From Sphingomonas aquatilis (GTDB taxonomy: Bacteria > Pseudomonadota > Alphaproteobacteria > Sphingomonadales > Sphingomonadaceae), in NCBI RefSeq assembly GCF_014196115.1, contig NZ_JACIDB010000005.1:1-64000 (forward strand): 64,000 nt of DNA, given 5' to 3'. The notes under the pieces were generated by a model. That model was not told the DNA's origin, ran no database searches, and worked only from the letters and a program-made list of their open reading frames with translations. Shown one piece after another: positions 19,157 to 28,470 of the stretch (within the stretch, counting starts at the first letter, position 1; each line of letters begins with the position of its first letter). Position numbers and translations under genes: made by a program.

Positions 19157-19867
19157 TTACAGCGCACCCACGGGGAGCAGATGCCCCAGCAACGCCGTCG
19201 CGGCCATCGCCAGCGCGCCGAGCGCGGTGACGCGCACCACCGCGCGAACCTGCGGGGCGCCCCCGGCCTTGGCACCGATCGCCCCCAGAATGGCGAGCAG
19301 CACGATCGCCACCACTGGCACGACCATGACGGCCAGGTGGCGCGGTGCCAGCGCGGCGATCACTACCGGCAGGATCGCGCCAGAGGTAAAGGCGGCGGCG
19401 GAGAAAACCGCGGCCTGCACGGGGCGCGATCCGCCGTCGTCGGCAAGGCCCAGTTCGTCACGGCGATGCGCGCCCAGCGCGTCATGCGCCATCATCTGTT
19501 CGGCGACCGTCTGTGCCAGCGCGGGCGCGACGCCGCGGCCGACGTAGATGGCGGCGAGTTCCCGTGTTTCGGCCTCGGGATTGCGGTGCAGCTCGGCAGC
19601 CTCGCGCGTCAGGTCGGCATGTTCGGTATCGGCTTGCGAGCTGACCGAGACATATTCGCCCGCCGCCATCGACAACGCGCCGCCGACCAGCGCCGCCGCG
19701 CCGGCGAGCAGGATGGTCGCTGCGCTGGCGCCCGGCGCGGCGGCGACGCCGACGACCAGGCTCGATACCGAGATGATGCCGTCATTGGCACCCAGCACCG
19801 CCGCGCGCAGCCAGCCGGTGCGGTGGACCAGGTGATGTTCGCCGGGGGCGTGCGGCATGTCGGTCAT
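19157..19867 (-). CDS. VIT1/CCC1-family membrane transporter
   Basis: 236 aa. The N-terminal LRAAVLGANDGIISVSSLVVGVA and SMAAGEYVSVSSQADTE are the family signatures, with the metal-contacting acidic residues of helix 1/2 retained. A cytoplasmic acidic helix region (about residues 85-145, AELHRNPEAETRELA) is followed by three more membrane segments. VIT1/CCC1 proteins move Fe2+ or Mn2+ out of the cytoplasm. It is divergent from katG across about 250 bases, which would fit shared control by iron or peroxide. Confidence 0.88.
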   Translation of the reverse strand: MTDMPHAPGEHHLVHRTGWLRAAVLGANDGIISVSSLVVGVAAAPGASAATILLAGAAALVGGALSMAAGEYVSVSSQADTEHADLTREAAELHRNPEAETRELAAIYVGRGVAPALAQTVAEQMMAHDALGAHRRDELGLADDGGSRPVQAAVFSAAAFTSGAILPVVIAALAPRHLAVMVVPVVAIVLLAILGAIGAKAGGAPQVRAVVRVTALGALAMAATALLGHLLPVGAL

Positions 19868-20119
19868 CGGGCAGGCACCTGTGTTGAACGACGATGGCGA
19901 TACGGACCGCGCCGTCGCAGCGTCGAGCCAATCTGTTGAGACATCAGCCGATAGCAGAGGCGGGGGCGCACAAATCTAAATTAAATTTCAGGCAACGGCG
20001 CGGCGACTTCCTCGTTTCGGCTTGATGTGGATCAGGCTCGCCCTGTCGCACGCCGGGTCTCTCGCATCGCCCGGCTGCGCTCCTGTTTCACCCAATGGCG
20101 GATGCTGGAGCGCGTGTGC

Positions 20120-22393
20120 ATGGAAGACTATAAGGACGTCCTGGCCGGGAAGTGCCCGTTCGGTGGTGATCGGATTGGCGGAGCGCAGACCAGCAAGCCG
20201 ACGCTGCAGGACTGGTATCCCAATCGCCTTCGCGTCGAGCAGTTGCACCGCAACGGCCCGCGCGCCAATCCGCTGGGCGAGGATTTCGATTATAAGGCGG
20301 CGTTCGAGGCGATCGACCTTCAGGCGCTGAAGGCGGAGATCAAGGCGTTCCTGACCAGCTCAGTTGCTTGGTGGCCCTCCGACTATGGCAATTACGGGCC
20401 GCAGATGATCCGCATGGCCTGGCACTCGGCCGGCACCTATCGCATCGCCGACGGGCGCGGCGGCGCGGGCGAGGCGATGCAGCGCTTCGCTCCGATCGAC
20501 AGCTGGTGGGACAATGGCAACACCGACAAGTCGCGCCGGCTGATCTGGCCGATCAAGCAGAAGTACGGGGCCGCGCTGTCCTGGGCGGACCTGATGGTGC
20601 TGACCGGCAATTGCGCGCTCGAGATCATGGGCTTCCCCACTTATGGCTTCGCCGGCGGCCGGCATGACGCGTGGGAGGCGGATGACGCGACCTATTGGGG
20701 GCCGGAACATGTCGACATGACGACGGTGAAGTCGTTCGACGAGATGGTGAATCGCGACAAGCGCTGGCGCGGGCAGAACGGCGATGCCGATTATGATCTG
20801 GAGCAGCCGCTGGCCGCGTCGCACCAGTCGCTGATCTACGTCAATCCCGAAGGCCCCTATGCCAGCGGCGATCCGATGGCGTCTGCGCACGACATTCGCG
20901 TCACCTTCACCCGCATGGCGATGAACGACGAAGAGACGGTGGCGCTGATCGCGGGCGGCCATGCGTTCGGCAAGAGCCACGGCATGGTGAAGGCCGACCG
21001 GATCGGCGCGCCGCCCGAAATGGCGCCGATCGAGCAGATGGGCCTCGGCTGGCACAATCCCGAAGGCACCGGCGCGGGCGCGTTCACGATGACCAACGGC
21101 ATCGAGGGCAGCTGGACGCCCGATCCGACCCAATGGGACAACAGCTACCTCGAAAACCTGTTCAAGTTCGAATGGGAACAGACACGCAGCCCCGCGGGCG
21201 CGCTGCAATGGACGCCGGTCGACAAGACCGCGCCGCACACCCCCGACGCGCATATCGCGGGTAAGACGCATCCGCTGATGATGATGACCAGCGATATCGC
21301 GCTGAAGGTCGACCCCGTCTATCGTCCGATCTGCGAGCGGTTCCTGACCGACTTCGCCTATTTCACCGAGCAATTCTCCAAGGCCTGGTACAAACTTACC
21401 CATCGCGACATGGGGCCGAAGGAGCGTTATCTGGGCGAGGAACGGACGATCGAGGACGATCTGCTGTGGCAGGATCCGATCCCGCCGGTCGACCATCCGC
21501 TGATCGAGGCCGGGGATATCGCGGCGCTGAAGCAGACGATCCTGGCGACGGGACATTCGGTGTCGGACTTGGCCTTTACCGCCTTTTCCGCAGCCTCGAC
21601 CTTCCGGCACAGCGATAAGCGCGGCGGCGCCAATGGCGCGCGCATTGCGCTTGCGCCGCAAAAGGATTGGGCGATCAACGCGCGCACCCGTCCGGTGATC
21701 GACAGCCTGAAGCGCGTCGCGGCTGATTTCGCCGACCGTGCCTCGGGCGGCAAAGCGGTCTCGCTCGCCGACCTGATCGTGCTCGCCGGATGCGTCGCTG
21801 TCGAGCAGGCGGCGGCGGCGGCCGGCGCGGCGACCGAGGTTCCGTTCACCCCGGGCCGGATGGACACGACGGACGCGCTGACCGACGCGGACAGCTTCGA
21901 ATGGCTGCGCCCGGTGGTTGATGGCTTCCGAAACTATGTCGATCCGAACTTCGACGCTGTGAACGTCGCCGACCTGTCGCCCGAACAGCTGTTCCTCGAC
22001 CGTGCCGACCTGCTCGCGCTGTCCGCGCCCGAATGGGCGGTGCTGACCGGCGGCCTGCGCGCGCTGGGCGCCAATTGGGACGGATCGTCCGACGGCATCT
22101 TCACCGATCGCGTCGGCGCGCTGACCAACGACTTCTTCACCGTGCTGACCAGCATGGATTACGAATGGAAGAAGGCGGATGAGCAGGGATCGCGCTTCAC
22201 CTTGGTCGCTCGCGACGGCGGCGACGCCCGGTTCGAGGCGACGCGCTGCGACCTCATCTTCGGCGCCAATTCGCAGTTGCGCGCGATCGCCGAAGTCTAT
22301 GCTGCGGCCGATGGCCAGGCGCGGTTCGTGCGCGATTTCGTGAAGGTGTGGGACAAGGTGATGATGCTCGATCGCTACGACGTTCATCAATAA
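20120..22393 (+). CDS. katG: catalase-peroxidase
   Basis: 757 aa from the ATG at 20120; an in-frame ATG at 20102 is also possible. The bifunctional haem enzyme removes H2O2 and has broad peroxidase activity. The covalent Trp-Tyr-Met adduct residues are W101 ([10 protein letters not shown], with distal H102), Y240 (LIYVNPEGP) and M266 (RMAMNDEET). The proximal His is in [10 protein letters not shown]. The C-terminal, haem-free duplicate domain is complete. A 15-bp perfect hairpin follows the stop codon. No oxyR is adjacent. Confidence 0.97.
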   Translation: MEDYKDVLAGKCPFGGDRIGGAQTSKPTLQDWYPNRLRVEQLHRNGPRANPLGEDFDYKAAFEAIDLQALKAEIKAFLTSSVAWWPSDYGNYGPQMIRMAWHSAGTYRIADGRGGAGEAMQRFAPIDSWWDNGNTDKSRRLIWPIKQKYGAALSWADLMVLTGNCALEIMGFPTYGFAGGRHDAWEADDATYWGPEHVDMTTVKSFDEMVNRDKRWRGQNGDADYDLEQPLAASHQSLIYVNPEGPYASGDPMASAHDIRVTFTRMAMNDEETVALIAGGHAFGKSHGMVKADRIGAPPEMAPIEQMGLGWHNPEGTGAGAFTMTNGIEGSWTPDPTQWDNSYLENLFKFEWEQTRSPAGALQWTPVDKTAPHTPDAHIAGKTHPLMMMTSDIALKVDPVYRPICERFLTDFAYFTEQFSKAWYKLTHRDMGPKERYLGEERTIEDDLLWQDPIPPVDHPLIEAGDIAALKQTILATGHSVSDLAFTAFSAASTFRHSDKRGGANGARIALAPQKDWAINARTRPVIDSLKRVAADFADRASGGKAVSLADLIVLAGCVAVEQAAAAAGAATEVPFTPGRMDTTDALTDADSFEWLRPVVDGFRNYVDPNFDAVNVADLSPEQLFLDRADLLALSAPEWAVLTGGLRALGANWDGSSDGIFTDRVGALTNDFFTVLTSMDYEWKKADEQGSRFTLVARDGGDARFEATRCDLIFGANSQLRAIAEVYAAADGQARFVRDFVKVWDKVMMLDRYDVHQ

Positions 22394-22401
22394 ACGCTAC
22401 C

Positions 22402-22434
22402 ACTATCGGGGGAAGCTTAGCTTCCCCCGATAGT
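22402..22434 (+). terminator. perfect 15-bp hairpin after katG
   Basis: The arms 22402-22416 and 22420-22434 (ACTATCGGGGGAAGC and its complement) pair perfectly around a TTA loop, nine bases after the katG stop. No T tract follows, so it may work as a transcript-stabilising or Rho-linked end rather than a classical intrinsic terminator. Confidence 0.55.
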
Positions 22435-22549
22435 CGCCTCAAAACAGGGGAAAATCCGCCCCATAACGGGTGCTTTACGCTGACGTCATCTTAACGCTTT
22501 ATGGCCCACATGCGCCGGGACCGATGACTCACCGAGCCCCTGTAATCCG

Positions 22550-23059
22550 ATGCTGACAAACCTTTTTCGCGAGCGCCTGCGTTCGCGGGCCGTGCGCGGC
22601 CTGACCGGCGGGGATGAGGCGAGCGCCTCTGCGCTCGATCGCCATGTCGAAGCGGCGCAGCAGGGCTTCGCTGCCCCGATCGCGGCGCTGTCGCTGATCT
22701 ACGACGACATCCAGGCGATCCACGCGGCTCGCGGCGTCGACGTCGGCTGCCTGCCGCGACGGGATGGATTCTGCACCCTGACGCTGGATGTCTCGGACGT
22801 GCTGGAATGCTGCGACGCGACTGTCGATCCGCGCTTCGCAAACTTGCCTTCGGTGACCGGCGAACCGTTCATCCGCTATTATATCGGTACGCCGCTGCGC
22901 CTGATCGACGGGATCGAGATCGGCGCGCTCTGCGTCGCCGATATCAAGCCGCGTCTGCCCGCATCGGTGGATCAGAAGGCCTATCTCGTCGGCCTGGCCC
23001 GACAGGTGTCGCTGGTGATGGAAGGGCGCCGCGGCGCCCGGGGGGTGAGGGCCGCATGA
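22550..23059 (+). CDS. GAF-domain sensory protein
   Basis: 169 aa with one GAF domain covering about residues 35-160: IAALSLIYDDIQAIHAARG, then FCTLTLDVSDVLECCDATVDPRF and the closing FIRYYIGTPLRLIDGIEIGALCVAD. No output domain is present. It contains three cysteines close together (FCTLTLDVSDVLECCDA), a possible redox or ligand site. Its stop overlaps the start of the MHYT-GGDEF-EAL gene by four bases (ATGA), so it probably acts as a partner of that c-di-GMP enzyme. Confidence 0.8.
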   Translation: MLTNLFRERLRSRAVRGLTGGDEASASALDRHVEAAQQGFAAPIAALSLIYDDIQAIHAARGVDVGCLPRRDGFCTLTLDVSDVLECCDATVDPRFANLPSVTGEPFIRYYIGTPLRLIDGIEIGALCVADIKPRLPASVDQKAYLVGLARQVSLVMEGRRGARGVRAA

Positions 23060-25128
23060 CCGACATCGCCCTGTGTTTCGCGCAGCATGATGTGCATCTC
23101 GTCCTGCTGGCGGCGCTGGTCTGCCTCGTCGGTTCGGCGGCCAGCGTTCAACTGTTCCACTGTATCCGGTCGGCGGATGGCTACAGCCGGCTGGGCTGGG
23201 TGATGCTGACCGCGGTGGCCACCGGCACGATGGTCTGGGCGACCCATTTCGTCGCGATGATGGCCTATCGCACGTCGGCGCCGGTCGTCCTCGATCCGAT
23301 ACAGACGCTCGGTTCGCTTCTGGTTGCCATCAGTATAGCGGCGCCCGGCCTGGCGCTGGCCGCCTCGGCCCGTCGGGGCGCGGGGGTATTGGGTGGCGGC
23401 GTCATCGGCGCAGCTATCGCGCTGATGCACTATCTCGGCATGTCGGCCTATCACGTCGACGGCATCGTCACCTGGACCTGGCCGGTCGTCGCCGTATCGA
23501 TACTGCTGTCGGTCGGGCTCAGCGCCGCCGCTTTCGCACGCGCGCGGCAGGCGGGGCGTGCGGGTGCGTTGCGGACGATGGGCCTGCTCGCGCTGGGTGT
23601 CGTGACGCTCCATTTCAGCGGCATGGCGGCGATGCATATCACCGTCATCCGCCTGGGCGACGGCTTGTCGCCCTCGACCATGAACGCGCTGGCCGTGGCG
23701 ACGGCCGTCGCATCGCTGATTATCGTCGGCTGCGCCGCGATCAGCGCGCTGATCGACGGGCATACGAAGGGCGAATCCTACCGCCGGCTGCGTCGCATGG
23801 CGATGTACGACGGGCTGACCGATCTGCCCAATCGCATGAGCTTCAACGAAGAATTGGAGCGCCGTTTCAACCGCAAGGGTGGGCATCTGTGCATGGCCGT
23901 CGTCATGATGGACCTGTCGCGGTTCAAGGTGGTCAACGACACCTATGGCCATCTGGCGGGCGACCAGCTGTTGATGGCGCTGGCGGCGCGGATGACGGCG
24001 ACGCTGGGTCCCAACGAATGCATTAGCCGTCTAGGCGGCGACGAATTCGCGGCGGTCATTTCCTACGATCTGGCCGAGGAGTTGACCGACTTCCTCGATA
24101 GGCTGCGCGCGGTCTTCGACGCGCCCTTCGTCTTCGATCGCTTCACCGCGTCGATCGGGACCAATATCGGCGTCGCACTCGCGGTTCATGACGGCTGGGA
24201 TGCGGACGCGCTGCTGGCGAAGGCGGACCTCGCCATGTACCGCGCCAAGTCGATCCATTCGAGCGAACCGTGTTTCTACGACGCGCAGATGGACGATGCG
24301 GTGCGCGCCCGGCGCGAGCTGGTCGTCGATCTGCGGCGTGCGCTCGACCGGGGGGCGTTCGAACTGCATTTCCAGGTGCAGGCGTCGACCGAGACGGGCG
24401 AGATCAAGGGGTATGAGGCGCTGGTGCGCTGGAACCATCCCGTCCGCGGCATGGTGCCGCCCGCGGAATTCATCCCGCTGGCGGAGGAAAGCGGCGAGGT
24501 GGTGCCGCTGAGCATCTGGATCCTGCGCCAGGCGTGTTTCGAGGCGGCGCTGTGGCCCAATCGCTATCCGGTGTCCGTCAACCTGTCCCCCAAGCATCTG
24601 TCCGATCCGCGTCTGGTGATGACGGTACGGTCGGCGCTGGAGGACAGCGGCCTCGCGCCGAACCGGCTGGTGCTGGAACTGACCGAAAGCGCGATCATCC
24701 ACGATCGCCGCTTCGCACTTGAACAGCTGCACGCATTGAAGGCGATGGGCGTATCGATCGTCCTCGACGATTTCGGCGTCGGCTATTCTTCGATCGACGT
24801 CCTGCGATCCTTTCCGTTCGACTGCATCAAGCTGGATGCGTCCTTCGTCGCCGAACTGGAATATGACGATCAGGCGATTTCGATCCTGCGATCGGTGACG
24901 GCGCTCGGCGGCCTGCTGCGCATGCCGGTGCTGGCAGAGGGGATCGAGCGCCCGGCGCAGCTCGCCATCGTGGCGCGCGAAGGCTGCGCCAGCGTGCAGG
25001 GCTTCCTGGTCGGCCGGCCCTCGCGCACTTTGTCGGACCCGCACGAGGTACGACGGACGATGGCGATCGGGGCCGGTCCGGTGGTCGTCGATTTCCGGCA
25101 GCAAGCCGCAACGCCCACCGCGGCTTAA
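23056..25128 (+). CDS. MHYT-GGDEF-EAL cyclic di-GMP turnover protein
   Basis: 690 aa. Seven hydrophobic helices (about 1-240) form an MHYT sensor with the repeated Met-His motifs (THFVAMMAY, MHYLGMSAYH, HFSGMAAMH), thought to bind copper and sense O2, CO or NO. A GGDEF domain follows with an intact GGDEF at 327-331. The C-terminal EAL domain has EAL at 454-456, LELTES, DDFGVGYSS and KLDASFV. Both active sites look intact, so synthesis and hydrolysis are both possible. It is the second gene of a coupled pair with the GAF protein. Confidence 0.93.
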   Translation: MTDIALCFAQHDVHLVLLAALVCLVGSAASVQLFHCIRSADGYSRLGWVMLTAVATGTMVWATHFVAMMAYRTSAPVVLDPIQTLGSLLVAISIAAPGLALAASARRGAGVLGGGVIGAAIALMHYLGMSAYHVDGIVTWTWPVVAVSILLSVGLSAAAFARARQAGRAGALRTMGLLALGVVTLHFSGMAAMHITVIRLGDGLSPSTMNALAVATAVASLIIVGCAAISALIDGHTKGESYRRLRRMAMYDGLTDLPNRMSFNEELERRFNRKGGHLCMAVVMMDLSRFKVVNDTYGHLAGDQLLMALAARMTATLGPNECISRLGGDEFAAVISYDLAEELTDFLDRLRAVFDAPFVFDRFTASIGTNIGVALAVHDGWDADALLAKADLAMYRAKSIHSSEPCFYDAQMDDAVRARRELVVDLRRALDRGAFELHFQVQASTETGEIKGYEALVRWNHPVRGMVPPAEFIPLAEESGEVVPLSIWILRQACFEAALWPNRYPVSVNLSPKHLSDPRLVMTVRSALEDSGLAPNRLVLELTESAIIHDRRFALEQLHALKAMGVSIVLDDFGVGYSSIDVLRSFPFDCIKLDASFVAELEYDDQAISILRSVTALGGLLRMPVLAEGIERPAQLAIVAREGCASVQGFLVGRPSRTLSDPHEVRRTMAIGAGPVVVDFRQQAATPTAA

Positions 25129-25192
25129 CGGGACGGTTGACAGGTCCGGTGCGGTTCAACATTGGGACGTTACAACATCACTGGAATATGTT

Positions 25193-27277
25193 TTGCTTCT
25201 TCGATCCCGCGTTGCCGCCTGCCTGTCGCCGCTGATTGCCTGCCTCCCGATCACCCCCGCCGCTGCGCAGGATACCGATGACGTCGCCGTCGGCAGCGGC
25301 GATATCGTCGTGCTCGGCACGCGTCGCGCGCGCAGTGACGGGACGCTGTCATCGGATATCGCCACCCGCACGCTCTCGCAGTCGAGCCGATCGATCGAGC
25401 GCGACCTGCTGACTGCCGCCGGGACCTATCGCCTGTCGGACGCGCTCGAACTGGTCAGCGGCGTCAGCAATCAGAACAACCGTGGCGGCGTCATGGACAA
25501 TTTCGCCATCCGCGGCTTCCTGGGCACACCGGATGGCGGCGGGGAATATTATGTCGATGGCTTCCTCGCCAATCGCGGCATGGGGCCGCCCCGCGATCCT
25601 GCCACCACCGAACGGATCGAACTGCTGAAGGGGCCGGCGGGCGCGCTGTTCGGCGACATCGATCCGGCGGGCCGCGTCAATATCGTCAGCAAGACGCCGG
25701 ATTTCGTCCCGGCCGCCTATGCGGTGTTCACGCTGGGATCGTTCGGAACGCGCCGGGTGGAGCTGGATGCGACCGGGCCCGTGGCGCGGACGCTGGCCGC
25801 GCGGATCGTCGTCGCGGCGGAAACGTCGGACGGCTGGCGCAACTTCGTCGGGCTGGATCGGCAGGTGGTGATGCCGTCGCTCACCTGGCGGCCCAGCGAT
25901 CGGCTGCGCGTCACCTATATCGGCGAGATCACGCGCTTCGATACGCTGTTCGATCGCGGCATTCCGGCGCTGAACGGCGATGCGAACGCCGTGCCGCGCG
26001 ATGCCTATTATGGCGAGCCGAACGACGGCAAGACCCGCTTCCGCAACCAGCGTCACCAGCTGACGGCGCTCGCCGACCTCGGCAACGACTGGACGGTGAA
26101 CGGGGGCGTCGCGTGGCGGACGGGGACGCTGAAGGGCTTCTCCTCCGATCAGTCGCGGCTGGTCGGCGGCCGGACGCTGTGGCGGCAGCGGCGATCGCGC
26201 GATTTCAAGGTGGACGATCTGTCCGCGCGGATCGAACTCGCCGGACATGTCGGTGCGCATCGGCCCAGCATCGGGCTGAAGGGCTATACGCTGGATTATG
26301 CCGAACGCTGGATGCGGCGCAATCCGGGCGATCCGGCGCGCGGCGGCAATCCCTATGCGATCGACGTCTTCGCCCCCGTCTATGGCCAGACGCCGCCGAC
26401 GCTGCTGCCCTTCACGAACAATCGCGAAAAGCGCTGGTCGGGCACGGTCTATGTGCAGGACATGTGGGATGTGACCGACCGGCTGACGCTGTCGGGCGGG
26501 GCCAGGTTCGATGCCTATCGCCAGCGCATCCGCAACAACAACACGGGGCAGGTGGGGCGTACGGTAGGCTCGCCGATGCATTACCGGCTCGGCGCGCGCT
26601 ACCAGGCCACCGATGCGATCGCGGTCCATGCCAGCTGGGGCGAAAGCTTCGTGCTCAACTCGGGCACGGGTCGCGACGGCAACGGCTTCGCGCCCGAAAG
26701 CGGCGTCGGATATGAGGTCGGCGTTGCCGGACGCTGGGCGGGTGTGGACGTCGCCGCAACGTGGTTCGATATCCGAAAGCGCGGCATCCTCGCCAACGAC
26801 CCCGTCGACCCCGCTTTCAACGCGCCGGTCGGCAGCCTGCGCAGCCGCGGGATCGAATGGGACGCATCGGTACGGATCGCGCCCCATTGGCAGATCGTCG
26901 GCAATTACGCCTGGACGCACGCACGGGTGGACGACGGCGCCTTTCCGACCGATCGTGCGCTGAACGTACCCTATCACAGCGGCACGGTCTTTGCGCTGGG
27001 GCGGTTCACCGACGCTGACGGACGTGGGTTCTCGGTGAGCGCCGGCGCCAGCTACATGGGCGACCGCGCCGGGTCGATCGAGCGCGACTATGTGGTGCTG
27101 CCGGCCTATCTGAAGGCGAAGGCTGCCGTCGAATATGCCGTATCGCGGCGGCTGACGCTGCGGGCGGAGGCGGACAATCTGTTCGACGCCCGCTACGCGC
27201 AGAGCTCGTACAGCCGGGTGTGGATCTATCCGGGGCAGCCGCGCAACGTCCGGCTTTCGCTACGGGTCAGCGACTGA
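25193..27277 (+). CDS. TonB-dependent siderophore-type receptor
   Basis: 694-aa outer-membrane receptor starting from a TTG, after which a signal peptide (LRSRVAACLSPLIACLPITPAAAQ in part) and a short TonB-box-like GDIVVLGTRR appear. The plug domain (about 55-170) has YRLSDALELVSGVSNQNNRGG in segments, IRGF and RIELLKGPAGALFG, the pattern of FhuA/FpvA-like siderophore receptors. A 22-strand barrel follows and ends in NVRLSLRVSD. The ligand cannot be named; no siderophore synthesis or FecIR-type regulator is adjacent. An ATG at 25188 is out of frame. Confidence 0.88.
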   Translation: MLLRSRVAACLSPLIACLPITPAAAQDTDDVAVGSGDIVVLGTRRARSDGTLSSDIATRTLSQSSRSIERDLLTAAGTYRLSDALELVSGVSNQNNRGGVMDNFAIRGFLGTPDGGGEYYVDGFLANRGMGPPRDPATTERIELLKGPAGALFGDIDPAGRVNIVSKTPDFVPAAYAVFTLGSFGTRRVELDATGPVARTLAARIVVAAETSDGWRNFVGLDRQVVMPSLTWRPSDRLRVTYIGEITRFDTLFDRGIPALNGDANAVPRDAYYGEPNDGKTRFRNQRHQLTALADLGNDWTVNGGVAWRTGTLKGFSSDQSRLVGGRTLWRQRRSRDFKVDDLSARIELAGHVGAHRPSIGLKGYTLDYAERWMRRNPGDPARGGNPYAIDVFAPVYGQTPPTLLPFTNNREKRWSGTVYVQDMWDVTDRLTLSGGARFDAYRQRIRNNNTGQVGRTVGSPMHYRLGARYQATDAIAVHASWGESFVLNSGTGRDGNGFAPESGVGYEVGVAGRWAGVDVAATWFDIRKRGILANDPVDPAFNAPVGSLRSRGIEWDASVRIAPHWQIVGNYAWTHARVDDGAFPTDRALNVPYHSGTVFALGRFTDADGRGFSVSAGASYMGDRAGSIERDYVVLPAYLKAKAAVEYAVSRRLTLRAEADNLFDARYAQSSYSRVWIYPGQPRNVRLSLRVSD

Positions 27278-27284
27278 CGTTGGG

Positions 27285-28043
27285 TCAGAATGCCGGGTCT
27301 TCACCGGGCGGGGTGGAGACGTGGATGCCGCACTCCACCTTGTCCCAGCCACGCCAGCGGCCGGCGCGCGGGTCTTCGCCGGGGCGGACCTTGCTGGTGC
27401 AGGGCGCGCATCCGATCGACAGATAGCCCTGCGCCTCCAGCGGGTGACGCGGGAGGTCGTGCTCGGCGAAATAGGCGTCGAGCTGATCCTTCGACCAGTC
27501 GGCGAGCGGATTGATCTTCAGGCGCCCGTCGTCCTCCTCGAAGCGGGGGAGTGCGGTACGGGTGCCGGCCTGGAAGCCCTTGCGGCCCGAAATCCACGCG
27601 TCGAACGGGCCGAGCGCGCGGCGGAGCGGTTCGACCTTGCGGATCTCACAGCAGCCGTCCGGGTCGTATGACCAGCGCATGCCGGTCGCGTCGCGTAAGG
27701 CGAGCAACCGCGGATCGGGGCGGAAGACGCGCAGGTCGGTGAGGCCCAGTCGCTCAGACAATTCGTCGCGATAGGCGAGGGTCTCGCCGAACATCTTCTG
27801 CGTGTTGGTGAAGATGACCGGCACGTCCTTGTCGATCTGCGCCACCATGTGGAGCAGGACCGCCGATTCGGCGCCATAGGACGACACGGAGGCGATACGG
27901 CCCGCCAGTTCGCCGGTCAGCAGCTCGCGCAGCATCTCGGGCGCGGGCATACCGGCGAAGCGGATCTGCATCGCGGCGGCGTCCGCGGTGGTAAAGGCGG
28001 GCGCGACATCGATCGTGTCGAGCTGACGTGCTGCCTCAGCCAT
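27285..28043 (-). CDS. cysH: phosphoadenylyl/adenylyl-sulfate reductase
   Basis: 252 aa. Reduces activated sulfate (APS or PAPS) to sulfite using thioredoxin or glutathione. SSYGAESAVLLHMVA is the PP-loop. The two cysteine pairs CCEIRK and IGCAPC are those that bind a [4Fe-4S] cluster in bacterial APS reductases, so this is likely the Fe-S, APS-using type. The C-terminal ECGIHVS carries the catalytic cysteine. It overlaps the upstream DUF934 gene by eight bases and closes the sulfate reduction unit. Confidence 0.94.
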   Translation of the reverse strand: MAEAARQLDTIDVAPAFTTADAAAMQIRFAGMPAPEMLRELLTGELAGRIASVSSYGAESAVLLHMVAQIDKDVPVIFTNTQKMFGETLAYRDELSERLGLTDLRVFRPDPRLLALRDATGMRWSYDPDGCCEIRKVEPLRRALGPFDAWISGRKGFQAGTRTALPRFEEDDGRLKINPLADWSKDQLDAYFAEHDLPRHPLEAQGYLSIGCAPCTSKVRPGEDPRAGRWRGWDKVECGIHVSTPPGEDPAF

Positions 28044-28470
28044 GGCGCAGCTTCCACACCGGGGCGACGGCGTCCGCCGCAGCCTGATAGCGATAGTCGT
28101 AGCGGTCGAGCGCACGGGTCAGTGCCTCGCCATCGATCGGGGCTTCGGGCGCGAAGCTGTCGAAGCCGCAGCGGCGCATCAGGGGCAGCTGATCGACCAG
28201 CACATCGCCCGCCGCGCGCAGCTCGCCGGTGTAGCCTGCCTCGCGTAAGACGCGGGCGGCGCTGTAGCCGCGGCCGTCGCGGAAGGTGGGGAAGCTGACC
28301 TCGACGAGCGCGAGCTGCCCCAGTTGCGGGATCAGCGCGCGCGCGTCCTCACCCGCCTCCAGCCGGACCGCAGTGGCATTGGTCTGGCCGAGGAAGGCGT
28401 CGAGCGTGACGGCGGGTTCGTCGTGCGGCTCGTCGTCGCGGAAGCGCAGCAGCGTGTCGGCATCAGCCAT
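28036..28470 (-). CDS. DUF934 protein of the sulfite reductase operon
   Basis: 144 aa starting MADADTLLRFRDDEP. DUF934 members are almost always found between cysI-like and cysH genes; the family mark is the VEVSFPTFRDGRGYSAARVLRE segment and the later DVLVDQLPLMRRCGFDSF. The biochemical role is unknown, though an assembly or electron-transfer role for sulfite reduction has been proposed. It overlaps both neighbours by eight bases, implying tight coupling. Confidence 0.9.
   Translation of the reverse strand: MADADTLLRFRDDEPHDEPAVTLDAFLGQTNATAVRLEAGEDARALIPQLGQLALVEVSFPTFRDGRGYSAARVLREAGYTGELRAAGDVLVDQLPLMRRCGFDSFAPEAPIDGEALTRALDRYDYRYQAAADAVAPVWKLRHG

Noticed and set aside
20360..22390. 676-residue minus-strand open frame opposite katG
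   Set aside because: Antisense of an intact catalase-peroxidase; no recognisable motifs.
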